Source: Paenibacillus artemisiicola
GTDB lineage: Bacteria > Bacillota > Bacilli > Paenibacillales > Paenibacillaceae
Length of the DNA stretch: 64,000 nucleotides
NCBI RefSeq assembly: GCF_017652985.1
Contig: NZ_JAGGDJ010000003.1
Coordinates: 310,001 to 374,000 of the forward strand
Direction of reading: 5' to 3'
Shown in pieces: positions 1 to 8,223 of the stretch. How positions within the stretch are numbered: the stretch's first letter is position 1; every line of letters starts with the position of its first letter. The notes under the pieces were generated by a model. That model was given only the letters and a program-made list of their open reading frames with translations, did not search any database and was not told the DNA's origin. The translations under genes were made by a program, and so were the position numbers.

Positions 1-141
1 CGGAAAACGCTTCTACGGTAATCATCATACCTTTTCCGCGCAGGACTGTCCATTTGGAAAAACCGCCGGAGTTTTCCCGCGGAACGAAAACAGGTACAAT
101 AGGAAGTGGATCAGCTTGACCATACGGAGAGGGGAACGACC
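1..141. other. left-edge non-coding leader
   Basis: No convincing gene lies in this stretch. A TACAAT hexamer at 95-100 could be a -10 element for the downstream E3 gene, but no good -35 is seen at the right distance. A GTG at 106 is in frame with the E3 gene, but the ribosome binding site at about 126-134 favours the ATG at 142. Confidence 0.4.
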
Positions 142-1566
142 ATGACGATCGCGTGCGACATTGCCATCATCGGCGGAGGCATCGCAGGATATACGGCGGC
201 CATCAAAGCCGCGCAGGCGGGAAAGAAAGCCGTCGTTATCGAGAAGGAGAAGCTCGGCGGAACGTGTTTACATAAAGGATGCATCCCAAGCAAAGCGCTG
301 CTGCGGAGCGCGGAGGTGTTCGCCACGCTGCGCAAGGCCGACGCGTTCGGCGTTCAGGTGGACGGCGCCGTCACGCTTGATTTCGCCAAGGTGCAGCAGC
401 GCAAGAACGGTACCGTCGAAAATCTGTACAAGGGCTTGCAGTACTTGATGCGCAAGCACGGCATCACCGTCCTTCACGGGAGCGGGACCGTGATCGGCCC
501 GTCGATCTTCTCGCCGAAGAGCGGGAGCGTGGCGGTGGAGCTGGCGGACGGCGAGATGGAGACGGTCGTGCCGGCCCATCTCATCATCGCGACGGGCTCG
601 CGGCCGCGCATCTTGAAAGGGCTCGAGCCCGTGGAAGGCCGGATCATGTCGAGTGACGAGGCGCTGGAGATGGACGAGCTGCCGAAGTCGGTGCTGATCG
701 TCGGCGGCGGCGTTATCGGCGTGGAATGGGCGTCCATGCTGATCGACTTCGGCATCGAGGTGACGCTGGCGGAATCCGCCGCGCGGCTGCTCCCCGGCGA
801 GGACGCCGACGCGGCGGCCGAATTGACCAAGCAGCTGCGGCGCCGGGGCGTGCGGATTTTAACCGGCATCCAATTGAAGCCGGAAACGTATACCTTTAGT
901 GACGGCGTAGGTTCCGTTACGGCGGATACGGCCGACGGTCCCGTCATCTTGACCGCGGAACGCTTGCTCGTTTCGGTCGGCCGGCAAGGGAACGTCGAAG
1001 GCATCGGCCTGGAAAACACCGACGTCCGCGTCGAGAAGGGCGCGATCAAGGTCAACGCGTTCTTCCAGACGAACGAGCCGCATATCTACGCCGTCGGCGA
1101 CGTAACGGGAGGGATGCAGCTGGCGCACGCCGCCGCGCACGAAGCGATCGTCGCGGTCGGACATATTCTCGGCGGCGCCGAACAGGCGCCGGAGCATGCC
1201 CGCATCCCGCGGGCGATCTACGCCAAGCCGGAAATCGCCTCGATCGGACTGACGGAGGACGAAGCCGGCAAACAAGGACATGCTATCAAAGTCGGCAAGG
1301 TGCCGTTCCAGGCGATCGGCAAGGCGCAAGTGCTCGGCGAGCCGGAAGGCTTCGCCAAAGTGATCGCGGACGCGAAGACGAACGACCTGCTCGGCGTCCA
1401 CCTCGTCGGTCCGCACGCGACGGACCTGTTGTCGGAAGCGTCGCTCGCGATGCTGCTCGACGCCGCGCCGTGGGAAGTGGCGCAGGTCATTCACCCGCAT
1501 CCGACGCTCTCGGAGGCGCTGGGCGAAGCGATGCTCGCCGTCGACGGGAAGGCGCTGGCGTTCTGA
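142..1566 (+). CDS. lpdV: dihydrolipoyl dehydrogenase (E3) of the branched-chain 2-oxoacid dehydrogenase complex
   Basis: This 474-residue flavoprotein reoxidises the dihydrolipoyl arm of E2 and passes electrons to NAD+. The N-terminal FAD motif GGGIAGYTA is at about residues 11-19, and the redox disulphide motif GGTCLHKGC holds Cys42 and Cys47. A second nucleotide motif, GGGVIGVEW, follows near residue 185, and the C-terminal HPHPTLSEALGE carries the catalytic His and Glu of the dimer interface. The start is the ATG behind GGAGAGGGG. The adjacent E1 and E2 genes assign it to branched-chain oxidation rather than pyruvate dehydrogenase. The chosen symbol follows the Bacillus bkd operon; lpdA is an equally valid label. 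Confidence 0.93.
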   Translation: MTIACDIAIIGGGIAGYTAAIKAAQAGKKAVVIEKEKLGGTCLHKGCIPSKALLRSAEVFATLRKADAFGVQVDGAVTLDFAKVQQRKNGTVENLYKGLQYLMRKHGITVLHGSGTVIGPSIFSPKSGSVAVELADGEMETVVPAHLIIATGSRPRILKGLEPVEGRIMSSDEALEMDELPKSVLIVGGGVIGVEWASMLIDFGIEVTLAESAARLLPGEDADAAAELTKQLRRRGVRILTGIQLKPETYTFSDGVGSVTADTADGPVILTAERLLVSVGRQGNVEGIGLENTDVRVEKGAIKVNAFFQTNEPHIYAVGDVTGGMQLAHAAAHEAIVAVGHILGGAEQAPEHARIPRAIYAKPEIASIGLTEDEAGKQGHAIKVGKVPFQAIGKAQVLGEPEGFAKVIADAKTNDLLGVHLVGPHATDLLSEASLAMLLDAAPWEVAQVIHPHPTLSEALGEAMLAVDGKALAF

Positions 1567-1629
1567 ATCGGGACGCGCCGCGGGAAAGAGGCAAAACGAG
1601 GCAGCATTTCCTTTTGTCCCGAAGTCGGT

Positions 1630-1668
1630 TATAATGGGTATAGGCAAGTCTTAGTACCTGGTTATAAT
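1630..1668 (+). promoter_or_regulatory. two TATAAT hexamers before bkdAA
   Basis: The gap between lpdV and bkdAA contains perfect -10-like TATAAT boxes at 1630-1635 and 1663-1668. Neither has a good -35 at 16-18 bases, so a separate start for the E1-E2-lipB genes is plausible but not proven. Confidence 0.35.
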
Positions 1669-1693
1669 AGCAGCTAAAAGGAGGGCGAACCTC

Positions 1694-2728
1694 ATGACTC
1701 AATCGGAATCCGCCGTCAAGCAGCCGAAGCATGCGGCGCTTGGACTCACGGATGAACAAGTGATCGAGATGTATAAGCTGATGCTGACGGGCCGGCGTTA
1801 CGACGAGCGTTGTCTTCTGCTCCAGCGGGCGGGGAAGATCAAATTCCACGTCTCCGGCATCGGCCAGGAGGCGGCGCAGGTCGGGGCCGCTTTCGCGCTT
1901 GACCGCGAGCAGGATTACTTTTTGCCCTATTACCGCGATTACGCGTTCGTTCTTTCGGTCGGCATGACCTTGCGCGAGCTGATGCTCAGCCTATTCTCCA
2001 AAGCGGCCGATCCCAACAGCGGCGGCCGCCAAATGCCCGGCCACTTCGGCTCCAAGCGTCTTCGCATCGTCACGGGGTCGAGCCCGGTCACGACGCAGGT
2101 ACCGCACGCCGTCGGCATCGCGCTCGCGGCTAAGATGAAGAAGAAGGAGTTCGTCAGCTTCGTCACGTTCGGCGACGGCTCCAGCAACCAAGGCGACTTC
2201 CATGAAGGCGCCAATATGGCGGGCGTGCACAAGCTGCCGGTGATCTTCATGTGCGAAAATAACCAATACGCGATTTCCGTTCCGCTGCACAAGCAGGTCG
2301 GCGGCCGGATCGCGGACCGCGCGCTCGGCTACGGCTTTCCGGGCGTCGCCGTCGACGGCAACGATCCGCTCGAGGTATACCGCGTCGTGAAAGAAGCGCG
2401 CGAACGCGCGATCCGCGGCGAAGGGCCGACGCTGGTCGAAGCCGTCATGTACCGGCTGTCGCCGCATTCCACGTCCGACGAGGACACGGCTTACCGGACG
2501 AAGGAAGAGATCGAGATGCACCGCGGCAAGGACGGTCTTCCGAAGTTCAGGCAGTATCTGATCGACTGCGGCGTCCTGGACGAGGAGCGTGACGCCTTGC
2601 TGCAGCAGGAAGTGAAGGCGGCCGTCGACGAAGCGACGACCTACGGCGACAAAGCGGCGTTCCCCGAGCCGGAAGACATCCTGTATCACGTCTACGACGG
2701 CGACGACGCAGGCAGAGGAGGACGCTGA
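1694..2728 (+). CDS. bkdAA: 2-oxoisovalerate dehydrogenase E1 alpha subunit
   Basis: This 344-residue subunit binds thiamine diphosphate and, with E1 beta, decarboxylates the 2-oxoacids derived from valine, leucine and isoleucine. The thiamine diphosphate motif begins GDGSSNQGDFHEG and ends in the Asn pair of CENNQYAIS. The phosphorylation-loop region YRLSPHSTSDED is typical of the family. Start ATG 1694 follows AAAGGAGGG. The stop is one base before the next ATG, which indicates tight coupling with bkdAB. The branched-chain products feed iso- and anteiso-fatty-acid primers in Bacillota, which is established knowledge of this pathway. Confidence 0.93.
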   Translation: MTQSESAVKQPKHAALGLTDEQVIEMYKLMLTGRRYDERCLLLQRAGKIKFHVSGIGQEAAQVGAAFALDREQDYFLPYYRDYAFVLSVGMTLRELMLSLFSKAADPNSGGRQMPGHFGSKRLRIVTGSSPVTTQVPHAVGIALAAKMKKKEFVSFVTFGDGSSNQGDFHEGANMAGVHKLPVIFMCENNQYAISVPLHKQVGGRIADRALGYGFPGVAVDGNDPLEVYRVVKEARERAIRGEGPTLVEAVMYRLSPHSTSDEDTAYRTKEEIEMHRGKDGLPKFRQYLIDCGVLDEERDALLQQEVKAAVDEATTYGDKAAFPEPEDILYHVYDGDDAGRGGR

Positions 2729-2729
2729 C

Positions 2730-3713
2730 ATGCCGAAAATGGACTATATCGATGCCATCCGTTTGGCCATGAAGGAAGAGATGGAACGCGACGAGGACGT
2801 GTTCGTGCTCGGCGAGGACGTCGGGTACAAGGGCGGCGTCTTCACGACGACGAAAGGGCTCCTGGAGCAGTTCGGCGAGGACCGCGTGCTCGATACGCCG
2901 CTGGCGGAATCGGCCATCGCCGGCGCCGCCATCGGCGCGGCGATGTACGGCATGAAGCCGATCGCCGAGATGCAGTACTCCGACTTCATGTTCCCGGCCA
3001 CGAACCAGATCATCAGCGAGGCGGCGAAAATCCGCTACCGTTCCAACAACGACTGGAACTGCCCGCTCGTCATCCGCGCGCCGATCGGCGGCGGCATATT
3101 CGGCGGCCTGTACCATTCCCAGTGCCCGGAATCCGTATTCTTCGGCACGCCGGGTCTCAAGATCGTGGCGCCGTATACGCCGTACGACGCGAAAGGCTTG
3201 CTGAAAGCGGCCGTTCGCGACCCGGATCCCGTCCTTTATTTCGAAAATAAAAAATGCTACAAGCTGGTCAGCGGCGATGTGCCGGAAGGCGACTACACGG
3301 TCGAGATCGGCAAAGCGAACGTGCTGCGCGAAGGCGACGACATTACCGTCATCAGCTACAGCATGCCGCTACATTTCATCATGGAAGCCGCGGCCGAGCT
3401 GGAAGCGGAAGGCATCTCGTCGCATGTCCTCGACCTGCGCTCGCTGCAGCCGCTCGATACGGAAGCGGTCCTCGAAGCCGCGCGCCGCACGGGCAAAGTG
3501 CTGATCGTGCACGAGGACAACAAATTCGGCGGCGTCGGCGCCGAAGTATCCGCGATCATCGCCGAAGAGATGCTGTACGAGCTGGACGCGCCGATCATGC
3601 GGCTGTGCGGCCCCGACGTGCCGGCGATGCCGATCAACCCGCCGGGCGAGAAGTTTTTCATGCTGAACAAGGACAAAGTGAAGGAAGCCATGAAGCGCCT
3701 GGCGGTGTACTAG
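2730..3713 (+). CDS. bkdAB: 2-oxoisovalerate dehydrogenase E1 beta subunit
   Basis: This is a 327-residue transketolase-like beta subunit of the branched-chain dehydrogenase. It pairs with the upstream alpha subunit to build the thiamine diphosphate site. Family features visible are the N-terminal VLGEDVGYKGGVF, the central APIGGGIFGG loop and the C-terminal LRSLQPLDTEAVLEAA transketolase-C segment. Its length is normal for the family. The ATG at 2730 has AGGAGGA about 8 bases upstream, inside the end of bkdAA, so the two subunits are probably translated together. Confidence 0.93.
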   Translation: MPKMDYIDAIRLAMKEEMERDEDVFVLGEDVGYKGGVFTTTKGLLEQFGEDRVLDTPLAESAIAGAAIGAAMYGMKPIAEMQYSDFMFPATNQIISEAAKIRYRSNNDWNCPLVIRAPIGGGIFGGLYHSQCPESVFFGTPGLKIVAPYTPYDAKGLLKAAVRDPDPVLYFENKKCYKLVSGDVPEGDYTVEIGKANVLREGDDITVISYSMPLHFIMEAAAELEAEGISSHVLDLRSLQPLDTEAVLEAARRTGKVLIVHEDNKFGGVGAEVSAIIAEEMLYELDAPIMRLCGPDVPAMPINPPGEKFFMLNKDKVKEAMKRLAVY

Positions 3714-3758
3714 GGAGCGAAGGCGCCGACATCACGCATACGTTTAGGAGTGGTCGGA

Positions 3759-5141
3759 ATGAAAACAATGACGGAAATCGTCATGCCGCAGCTCGCCGAA
3801 TCGCTAGTCACCGCGACCATCGACAAATGGCTGAAGCAGCCGGGCGATACGATCGACATGTACGAGCCGATCTGCGAAATTTTAACGGATAAAGTGAACG
3901 CCGAACTTCCCGCGACCGTGCAGGGCCGGCTGATCAAAATCCTCGTCGGCGACGGCGAAACGGTGCCGGTGGGCACGCCGGTCTGCCTGATCGAGACCGA
4001 TGAGGAAGGCGCGGGCGACACGGGCGGCTCGCCGGCAGGCGCCGAGGACGCGCCGACGGCCGCGCCGGCGACGAGCGTGAGCAGCGGCGACCGCGCCGCG
4101 GTCCGCGCGCAGGGCTTGGCCGACCGCGGCGAGACGGACGGCGACGACGGCATGCGCCACCGGTTCTCGCCGGCGGTCCAGCAGCTGGCCGTCCAGCACA
4201 ACGTCAATCTGACGTACGTGCAGGGAACGGGACTCGGCGGCCGGATCACGCGCAAGGACGTGCTCGCGTACATCGAGAACGGCCGCGGCGCCAAGCCGTC
4301 GGCATCGGCGCCATCCGCGCCGCAGCCGCCGGCCGCCGTGCCGAACCTGAACTCCAAGGAGCCGGTGCGCTCGACGGGCCTTCACCTGTCGGAGACCCCG
4401 CGCATTCCGAAGGTGGAGATCGAAGGGCATCAGCTGCCGGGCCGGAGCGAGTATTTCATCGACGTGACGCCGGTGCGCAATGCCATCGCGCGCAACATGC
4501 GCCAGAGCGTGACCGAAATCCCGCACGCGTGGATGATGATGGAGGTCGACGTCACCAACCTCGTCTCCTTGCGCAACAAGCTGAAGGAAGACTTCATGAA
4601 GCGCGAAGGCGTCAACCTGACCTATCTGGCGTTCTGGGTCAAGGCCGTCGTCAACGCGATCAAGGATTTCCCGATCATGAACTCCGTCTGGGCCGTCGAT
4701 AAGATCATCGTCAAGCGCGACATCCACATCGGACTGGCCGTCGGCACGGAGGACGCGGTGAAGGTGCCCGTCATCAAGAACGCGGATCAGAAGAACATCG
4801 CCGGGCTTGCCCGCGAAATCGAGGATCTCGCCCGCAAGACCCGCGAAGGCAAGCTGACGCTCGCCGACATGGAAGGCGGCACGTTCACGGTCAACAACAC
4901 GGGCTCCTTCGGGTCCATTCTGTCTTATCCCATCATCAACTATCCGCAGGCCGCGATCGTGACGTTCGAGTCCATCGTCAAGCGGCCCGTGGTCATCAAC
5001 GATATGATCGCGGTGCGTTCCATGGCGAACATCTGCTTGTCCTTGGACCATCGGATCTTGGACGGCGTCATCTGCGGACGGTTCCTGCAGCGCGTCAAAG
5101 AAAATTTGGAAGGCTTCACGTTGGATACGAAGCTGTATTGA
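3759..5141 (+). CDS. bkdB: lipoamide acyltransferase E2 of the branched-chain 2-oxoacid dehydrogenase
   Basis: The 460-residue E2 core carries an N-terminal lipoyl domain with the modified Lys in EILTDKVNAELP (about Lys45). An Ala/Asp/Gly-rich linker leads to a peripheral subunit-binding domain (FSPAVQQLAVQHN to GGRITRKDVLAYI). The C-terminal acyltransferase domain ends with the catalytic SLDHRILDG, which has the HxxxD pattern. A GTG at 3750 is in frame, but TTAGGAG at 3744-3750 fits the ATG at 3759. The lipB gene follows with only 17 bases between, so the enzyme that needs lipoate and a lipoylation enzyme are probably made from one transcript. Confidence 0.93.
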   Translation: MKTMTEIVMPQLAESLVTATIDKWLKQPGDTIDMYEPICEILTDKVNAELPATVQGRLIKILVGDGETVPVGTPVCLIETDEEGAGDTGGSPAGAEDAPTAAPATSVSSGDRAAVRAQGLADRGETDGDDGMRHRFSPAVQQLAVQHNVNLTYVQGTGLGGRITRKDVLAYIENGRGAKPSASAPSAPQPPAAVPNLNSKEPVRSTGLHLSETPRIPKVEIEGHQLPGRSEYFIDVTPVRNAIARNMRQSVTEIPHAWMMMEVDVTNLVSLRNKLKEDFMKREGVNLTYLAFWVKAVVNAIKDFPIMNSVWAVDKIIVKRDIHIGLAVGTEDAVKVPVIKNADQKNIAGLAREIEDLARKTREGKLTLADMEGGTFTVNNTGSFGSILSYPIINYPQAAIVTFESIVKRPVVINDMIAVRSMANICLSLDHRILDGVICGRFLQRVKENLEGFTLDTKLY

Positions 5142-5158
5142 AACGAGGCGAACAAGCG

Positions 5159-5908
5159 ATGACAACGAACGTGAAAGCGATCGATGTGCGGTACGTGCCC
5201 ATGATGGGCTACGCCGAAGCTTGGGACCTGCAGAAAGCCTGCGTGAAAGAGATCGACAAGGGGGAGCGGCGCGAGTCGCTGCTCCTTCTTCAGCATCCGC
5301 CGACCTACACGGTCGGTTCGCAGAAGCATCCCGAGCACCTGCTGTATTCCGAGGAGGAGCTGGCGCAGCGCGGCATCGGCCTGTTCCAGATCGACCGCGG
5401 CGGCGACATCACCTACCACGGCCCGGGGCAGCTCGTCGGCTACCCGCTGCTGTACCTGGACAGCGCGAATCTGGATTTGCACCAATACTTGCGGGATTTG
5501 GAACAGGTCATCATCGATTGGCTGGCCGGCTACGGCGTCGTCGGCGGCCGCAAGCCCGAATACACGGGCGTTTGGATCGGCGACGAGAAGATCGCGGCGA
5601 TCGGCGTGAAATTCAATAAAGCGCGGACGAGGCGGGGGTTCGTGACGAGCCACGGCTTCGCGCTGAACGTGAAGGCGGGCATCGCGCAGGACGGCTTCAA
5701 GGGCATCATCCCGTGCGGCATTCAGGAGTACGCCGTGACGTCGCTCGCGGACGTGACCGGCCTTCACCGGAGCGTGGAGCAGGTCGCGTCGGAGCTGCTG
5801 CCTTACTTCTGCCGCCGGTTCGGGCTGACCGTCGGGCGGCTGGAAGGGCTACTCGAAAATCCAGCCGATGCCGATCAGCAGGGTGGAAATCAAGAGGGAC
5901 GCGATTAG
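5159..5908 (+). CDS. lipB: octanoyl-ACP:protein N-octanoyltransferase LipB
   Basis: This 249-residue enzyme transfers octanoyl groups from acyl carrier protein to lipoyl domains; LipA then inserts sulphur. LipB hallmarks are present: RGGDITYHGPGQLVGYP, DEKIAAIGV with the catalytic Lys, TSHGFALNV, and IIPCGI carrying the catalytic Cys at about residue 186. The ATG at 5159 follows GAGGCG; an upstream in-frame TTG at 5138 overlaps bkdB and has no ribosome binding site. B. subtilis uses LipM and LipL instead of LipB, so this route differs from that model. The last 60 bases overlap a minus-strand microgene. Confidence 0.93.
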   Translation: MTTNVKAIDVRYVPMMGYAEAWDLQKACVKEIDKGERRESLLLLQHPPTYTVGSQKHPEHLLYSEEELAQRGIGLFQIDRGGDITYHGPGQLVGYPLLYLDSANLDLHQYLRDLEQVIIDWLAGYGVVGGRKPEYTGVWIGDEKIAAIGVKFNKARTRRGFVTSHGFALNVKAGIAQDGFKGIIPCGIQEYAVTSLADVTGLHRSVEQVASELLPYFCRRFGLTVGRLEGLLENPADADQQGGNQEGRD

Positions 5909-5947
5909 CACCCAAATAAAAGCTTTCATCATGGCGTTGGGACGCAT
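5849..5947 (-). CDS. Prli42-like 32-residue membrane miniprotein
   Basis: The minus strand encodes a 32-residue protein: a short polar N-terminus (MRPNAMMK) followed by one hydrophobic helix, FIWVLIASLLISTLLIGIG. AAAGGAG lies 9 bases before the ATG. The pattern (a few basic or polar residues, then LISxLLSTLLxG and a short tail) resembles Prli42, a membrane miniprotein that anchors the stressosome in Listeria. That link is family resemblance by eye only. The gene runs antisense to lipB and shares 60 bases with its 3' end, and it is divergent from the next peptidase gene. It could instead be an unrelated small membrane protein. Confidence 0.6.
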   Translation of the reverse strand: MRPNAMMKAFIWVLIASLLISTLLIGIGWIFE

Positions 5948-6035
5948 GGCAGGATGCTCCTTTCGTGTAAAATAAGAGGGTATGCCATCAGACCTGTCCC
6001 TATTGTAAACGATAACGACGGACGGAGGAAAGCCG

Positions 6036-7169
6036 ATGATCGACCGGAACCGATTGATTGCGGAATTCATGGAGCTCGTGCAGGTGGACAGCGAGACGAA
6101 GAACGAGCGTCGCATCTGCGACGTGTTGACGAAGAAATTTGCCGACCTCGGCTTGTCGGTGGAGGAGGACGGCGCGGCGGCGATCACCGGCCACGGAGCG
6201 GGCAATCTGATCGTCAAGCTGCAAGCCAGCGGCGCGGAAGGGGCGCCGACGATCTTCTTCACCTCGCACATGGACACCGTGACGCCGGGCAACGGCATCA
6301 AGCCGCGCCTGGACGACGACGGGTATATCCGAAGCGACGGCACGACCATCCTCGGCAGCGACGACAAAGCGGGGCTCGCGGCCATGTTCGAGGCGATTCG
6401 CGTGCTGAAGGAGCGGCAGCTGCCGCACGGCCCGGTGCAGTTCGTCATTACCGTCGGCGAAGAGAGCGGGCTCGTCGGCGCGCAGGCGCTTGACCGGTCG
6501 AAGCTGGAAGCCGCTTACGGCTATGCGCTCGATTCGAACGGCGAAGTCGGGGCGATCGCGGTCGCCGCGCCGGCGCAGGCGAAGATCACCATCAAGATAT
6601 ACGGCAAATCCGCGCACGCCGGCGTCAATCCGGAGGACGGCATCAGCGCGATTCAAGTGGCCAGCAAAGCGGTCGCGCGGATGCCGCTCGGGCGCGTCGA
6701 CCACGAGACGACGGCCAACATCGGCCGCTTCGAGGGCGGCGGCGCCACGAACATCGTCTGCGACTACGTGAAGCTCGACTGCGAGGCGCGCAGCATCGCG
6801 AACGAGAAGCTGGAGAAGCAGGTCGAAGCGATGCGCGCGGCGGTGGACGCGGTGACGAAGGAGTACGGGGCGAAAGCGGAGTTCGACAATCGGCTCGCGT
6901 ATCCGGCGTTCATGCATGGCGACGACGCGCCGGTCGTGGAGCTGGCCAAGGAAGCGATCGCGAAGATCGGCGCCGCGCCGCGCACGTTCCACTCCGGCGG
7001 CGGCAGCGACGCGAACATTTTCAACGGCTTCGGCGTGCCGACGGTGAACCTGGCCGTCGGGTACGAGCATATTCATACGACGAACGAGCAAATCAAGGCG
7101 TCGGACCTGGAGAAGACGGCCGAGCTGGTCTTGACGATCATCGCGTTGACCGCGCAGCGCAAGGCGTAA
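6036..7169 (+). CDS. M20 family tripeptidase/aminopeptidase (YqjE/PepT-like)
   Basis: The 377-residue protein is a cytoplasmic two-zinc M20 peptidase, probably releasing N-terminal residues from short peptides. Metal and catalytic motifs occur in order: HMDTVTPGNG, GSDDKAGLAAM, the Glu pair of GEESGLVG, LDSNGEVG, and a late His in HIHTTNEQI. The dimerisation domain lies between the GEESG and HIHTT motifs. GGAGGAAA sits 7 bases before the ATG. The next gene downstream is the convergent mciZ, with a hairpin between the two. Exact peptide specificity cannot be read from the sequence. Confidence 0.88.
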   Translation: MIDRNRLIAEFMELVQVDSETKNERRICDVLTKKFADLGLSVEEDGAAAITGHGAGNLIVKLQASGAEGAPTIFFTSHMDTVTPGNGIKPRLDDDGYIRSDGTTILGSDDKAGLAAMFEAIRVLKERQLPHGPVQFVITVGEESGLVGAQALDRSKLEAAYGYALDSNGEVGAIAVAAPAQAKITIKIYGKSAHAGVNPEDGISAIQVASKAVARMPLGRVDHETTANIGRFEGGGATNIVCDYVKLDCEARSIANEKLEKQVEAMRAAVDAVTKEYGAKAEFDNRLAYPAFMHGDDAPVVELAKEAIAKIGAAPRTFHSGGGSDANIFNGFGVPTVNLAVGYEHIHTTNEQIKASDLEKTAELVLTIIALTAQRKA

Positions 7170-7240
7170 GCGTAATCCGCGTTGCGGGCCGCGGGCGTTC
7201 GGACGGGGATGGGGTCGGGCTCGCGAGGCGGCGCCAAGCA

Positions 7241-7300
7241 GAAGAGGGGCGCCCGGGAAGCGGTAGACATCGTCTACGCCCGGGCTGCCCCTTCCTCTTT
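7241..7300. terminator. bidirectional hairpin terminator
   Basis: A long imperfect inverted repeat lies between two convergent genes. The left arm runs AGAGGGGCGCCCGGG and then GGTAGAC; the right arm is GTCTAC, then GCCCGGG, then GCCCCTTCCTCTTT. T-rich flanks are short, but the position between pepT-like and mciZ stops fits a shared terminator. Confidence 0.65.
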
Positions 7301-7377
7301 CGTTTAGGACGGTTCGACCGGCCGGTGCCGGTTGCGGTTCCGACTGTTTTGCCGCATCGAACCGGCGCGCGGCCGCG

Positions 7378-7536
7378 TTACCGCGCGCGGACCGACGCCT
7401 GCAGCCACTCGCGCAGCGTCGGGCTTTGCGCCGCATTGCTCTTCGCGCCGGCTTTGCTGAGCAGCTTCAGTTGATGGCGAATTTCCCACGCTTTGCCCAC
7501 GAGCGTCAAGTGACCGTTTTCGAGATATTGTTTCAT
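7378..7536 (-). CDS. mciZ: MciZ-like FtsZ assembly inhibitor
   Basis: This 52-residue minus-strand protein contains LTLVGKAWEIRHQLKLL, which closely matches the LVGKAWEIRAKLK core I recall for B. subtilis MciZ. MciZ caps FtsZ filaments in the mother cell and blocks Z-ring formation during sporulation. The ATG at 7536 has GAGGGGG 8 bases upstream. The product is longer than the 40-residue B. subtilis form, with an extra segment before a final amphipathic LREWLQASVRAR. It lies divergent from nudF, the neighbour it has in Bacillus. A sigma-E-like promoter precedes it at 7605-7633. The identity is family resemblance plus position. Confidence 0.8.
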   Translation of the reverse strand: MKQYLENGHLTLVGKAWEIRHQLKLLSKAGAKSNAAQSPTLREWLQASVRAR

Positions 7537-7604
7537 GTCGTTTGCCCCCTCGATACCGTTCGTCATTCCGATCGCGCGTTCCGACCGAATGCTCCGTTTG
7601 ATAG

Positions 7605-7633
7605 AGGGTATGCGGGGGGCGGACAAGTTATGC
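7605..7633 (-). promoter_or_regulatory. sigma-E-like promoter for mciZ
   Basis: Read on the minus strand, GCATAAC (7627-7633) is followed after 14 bases by CATACCCT (7605-7612). This fits the mother-cell sigma-E pattern (KMATATT, 12-15 bases, CATACAMT) with a few mismatches, and mciZ is sigma-E controlled in B. subtilis. Confidence 0.5.
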
Positions 7634-7665
7634 CAACCAACCGATTCGCGAGGAGAGAAGCGACC

Positions 7666-8223
7666 ATGCTGGAGAAGACCGAGCAATACCGGGAAGTCAC
7701 GGTGAAGACCGAACCGATTTTTCAGGGGAAAATCATTTCGCTGCAAGTGGATACGATTCAGCTGCCGAACGGCGGCACGGCGACGCGCGAAATCGTCCGC
7801 CATCCCGGGGCCGCGGCGGTTCTGGCGCTGATCGGCGACAAAATGCTCGTCGTGGAGCAGTACCGCAAGCCGATGGAGAAATTCCAGATCGAGATTCCGG
7901 CGGGCAAGCTGGACGCCGGGGAGGATCCGATGGCGGCCGCGGCGCGCGAGCTGGAGGAGGAGACGGGCTACAAGGCGGGCAAGCTGCGTCCGCTGAGCGC
8001 GTTCTACACGTCGCCGGGCTTTGCCGACGAAAAGCTGTACGTGTATCTCGCCGAGGATCTCGTCAAGGGGGAAAGCGCGCCGGACGAGGATGAGTTTCTG
8101 GCCGTGGAGGCGATCACGTTCGAGCAGGCGCAGCAATATATCCGGGAAGAGCGCATCAGCGACGCCAAGACGGTGCTTGCGGTGTACGCCTGGCAAGTAT
8201 ACCGGCTGACGGGAGAGATTTAA
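7666..8223 (+). CDS. nudF: ADP-ribose pyrophosphatase, NUDIX hydrolase
   Basis: The 185-residue protein hydrolyses ADP-ribose and related nucleoside diphosphate sugars to AMP and ribose 5-phosphate. The complete NUDIX box runs from GKLDAGE through ARELEEETGY, around residues 84-106, and holds the metal-binding glutamates. The start is the ATG at 7666 behind AGGAGAG. The stop overlaps the ATG of the next gene by one base (TAATG), so the two are translationally coupled. The position beside mciZ matches the Bacillus arrangement. Confidence 0.9.
   Translation: MLEKTEQYREVTVKTEPIFQGKIISLQVDTIQLPNGGTATREIVRHPGAAAVLALIGDKMLVVEQYRKPMEKFQIEIPAGKLDAGEDPMAAAARELEEETGYKAGKLRPLSAFYTSPGFADEKLYVYLAEDLVKGESAPDEDEFLAVEAITFEQAQQYIREERISDAKTVLAVYAWQVYRLTGEI

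Noticed and set aside
3254..3892. 212-codon plus-strand frame crossing the end of bkdAB
   Set aside because: It is a +1 frame shadow of bkdAB with no ribosome binding site and Arg-rich composition.
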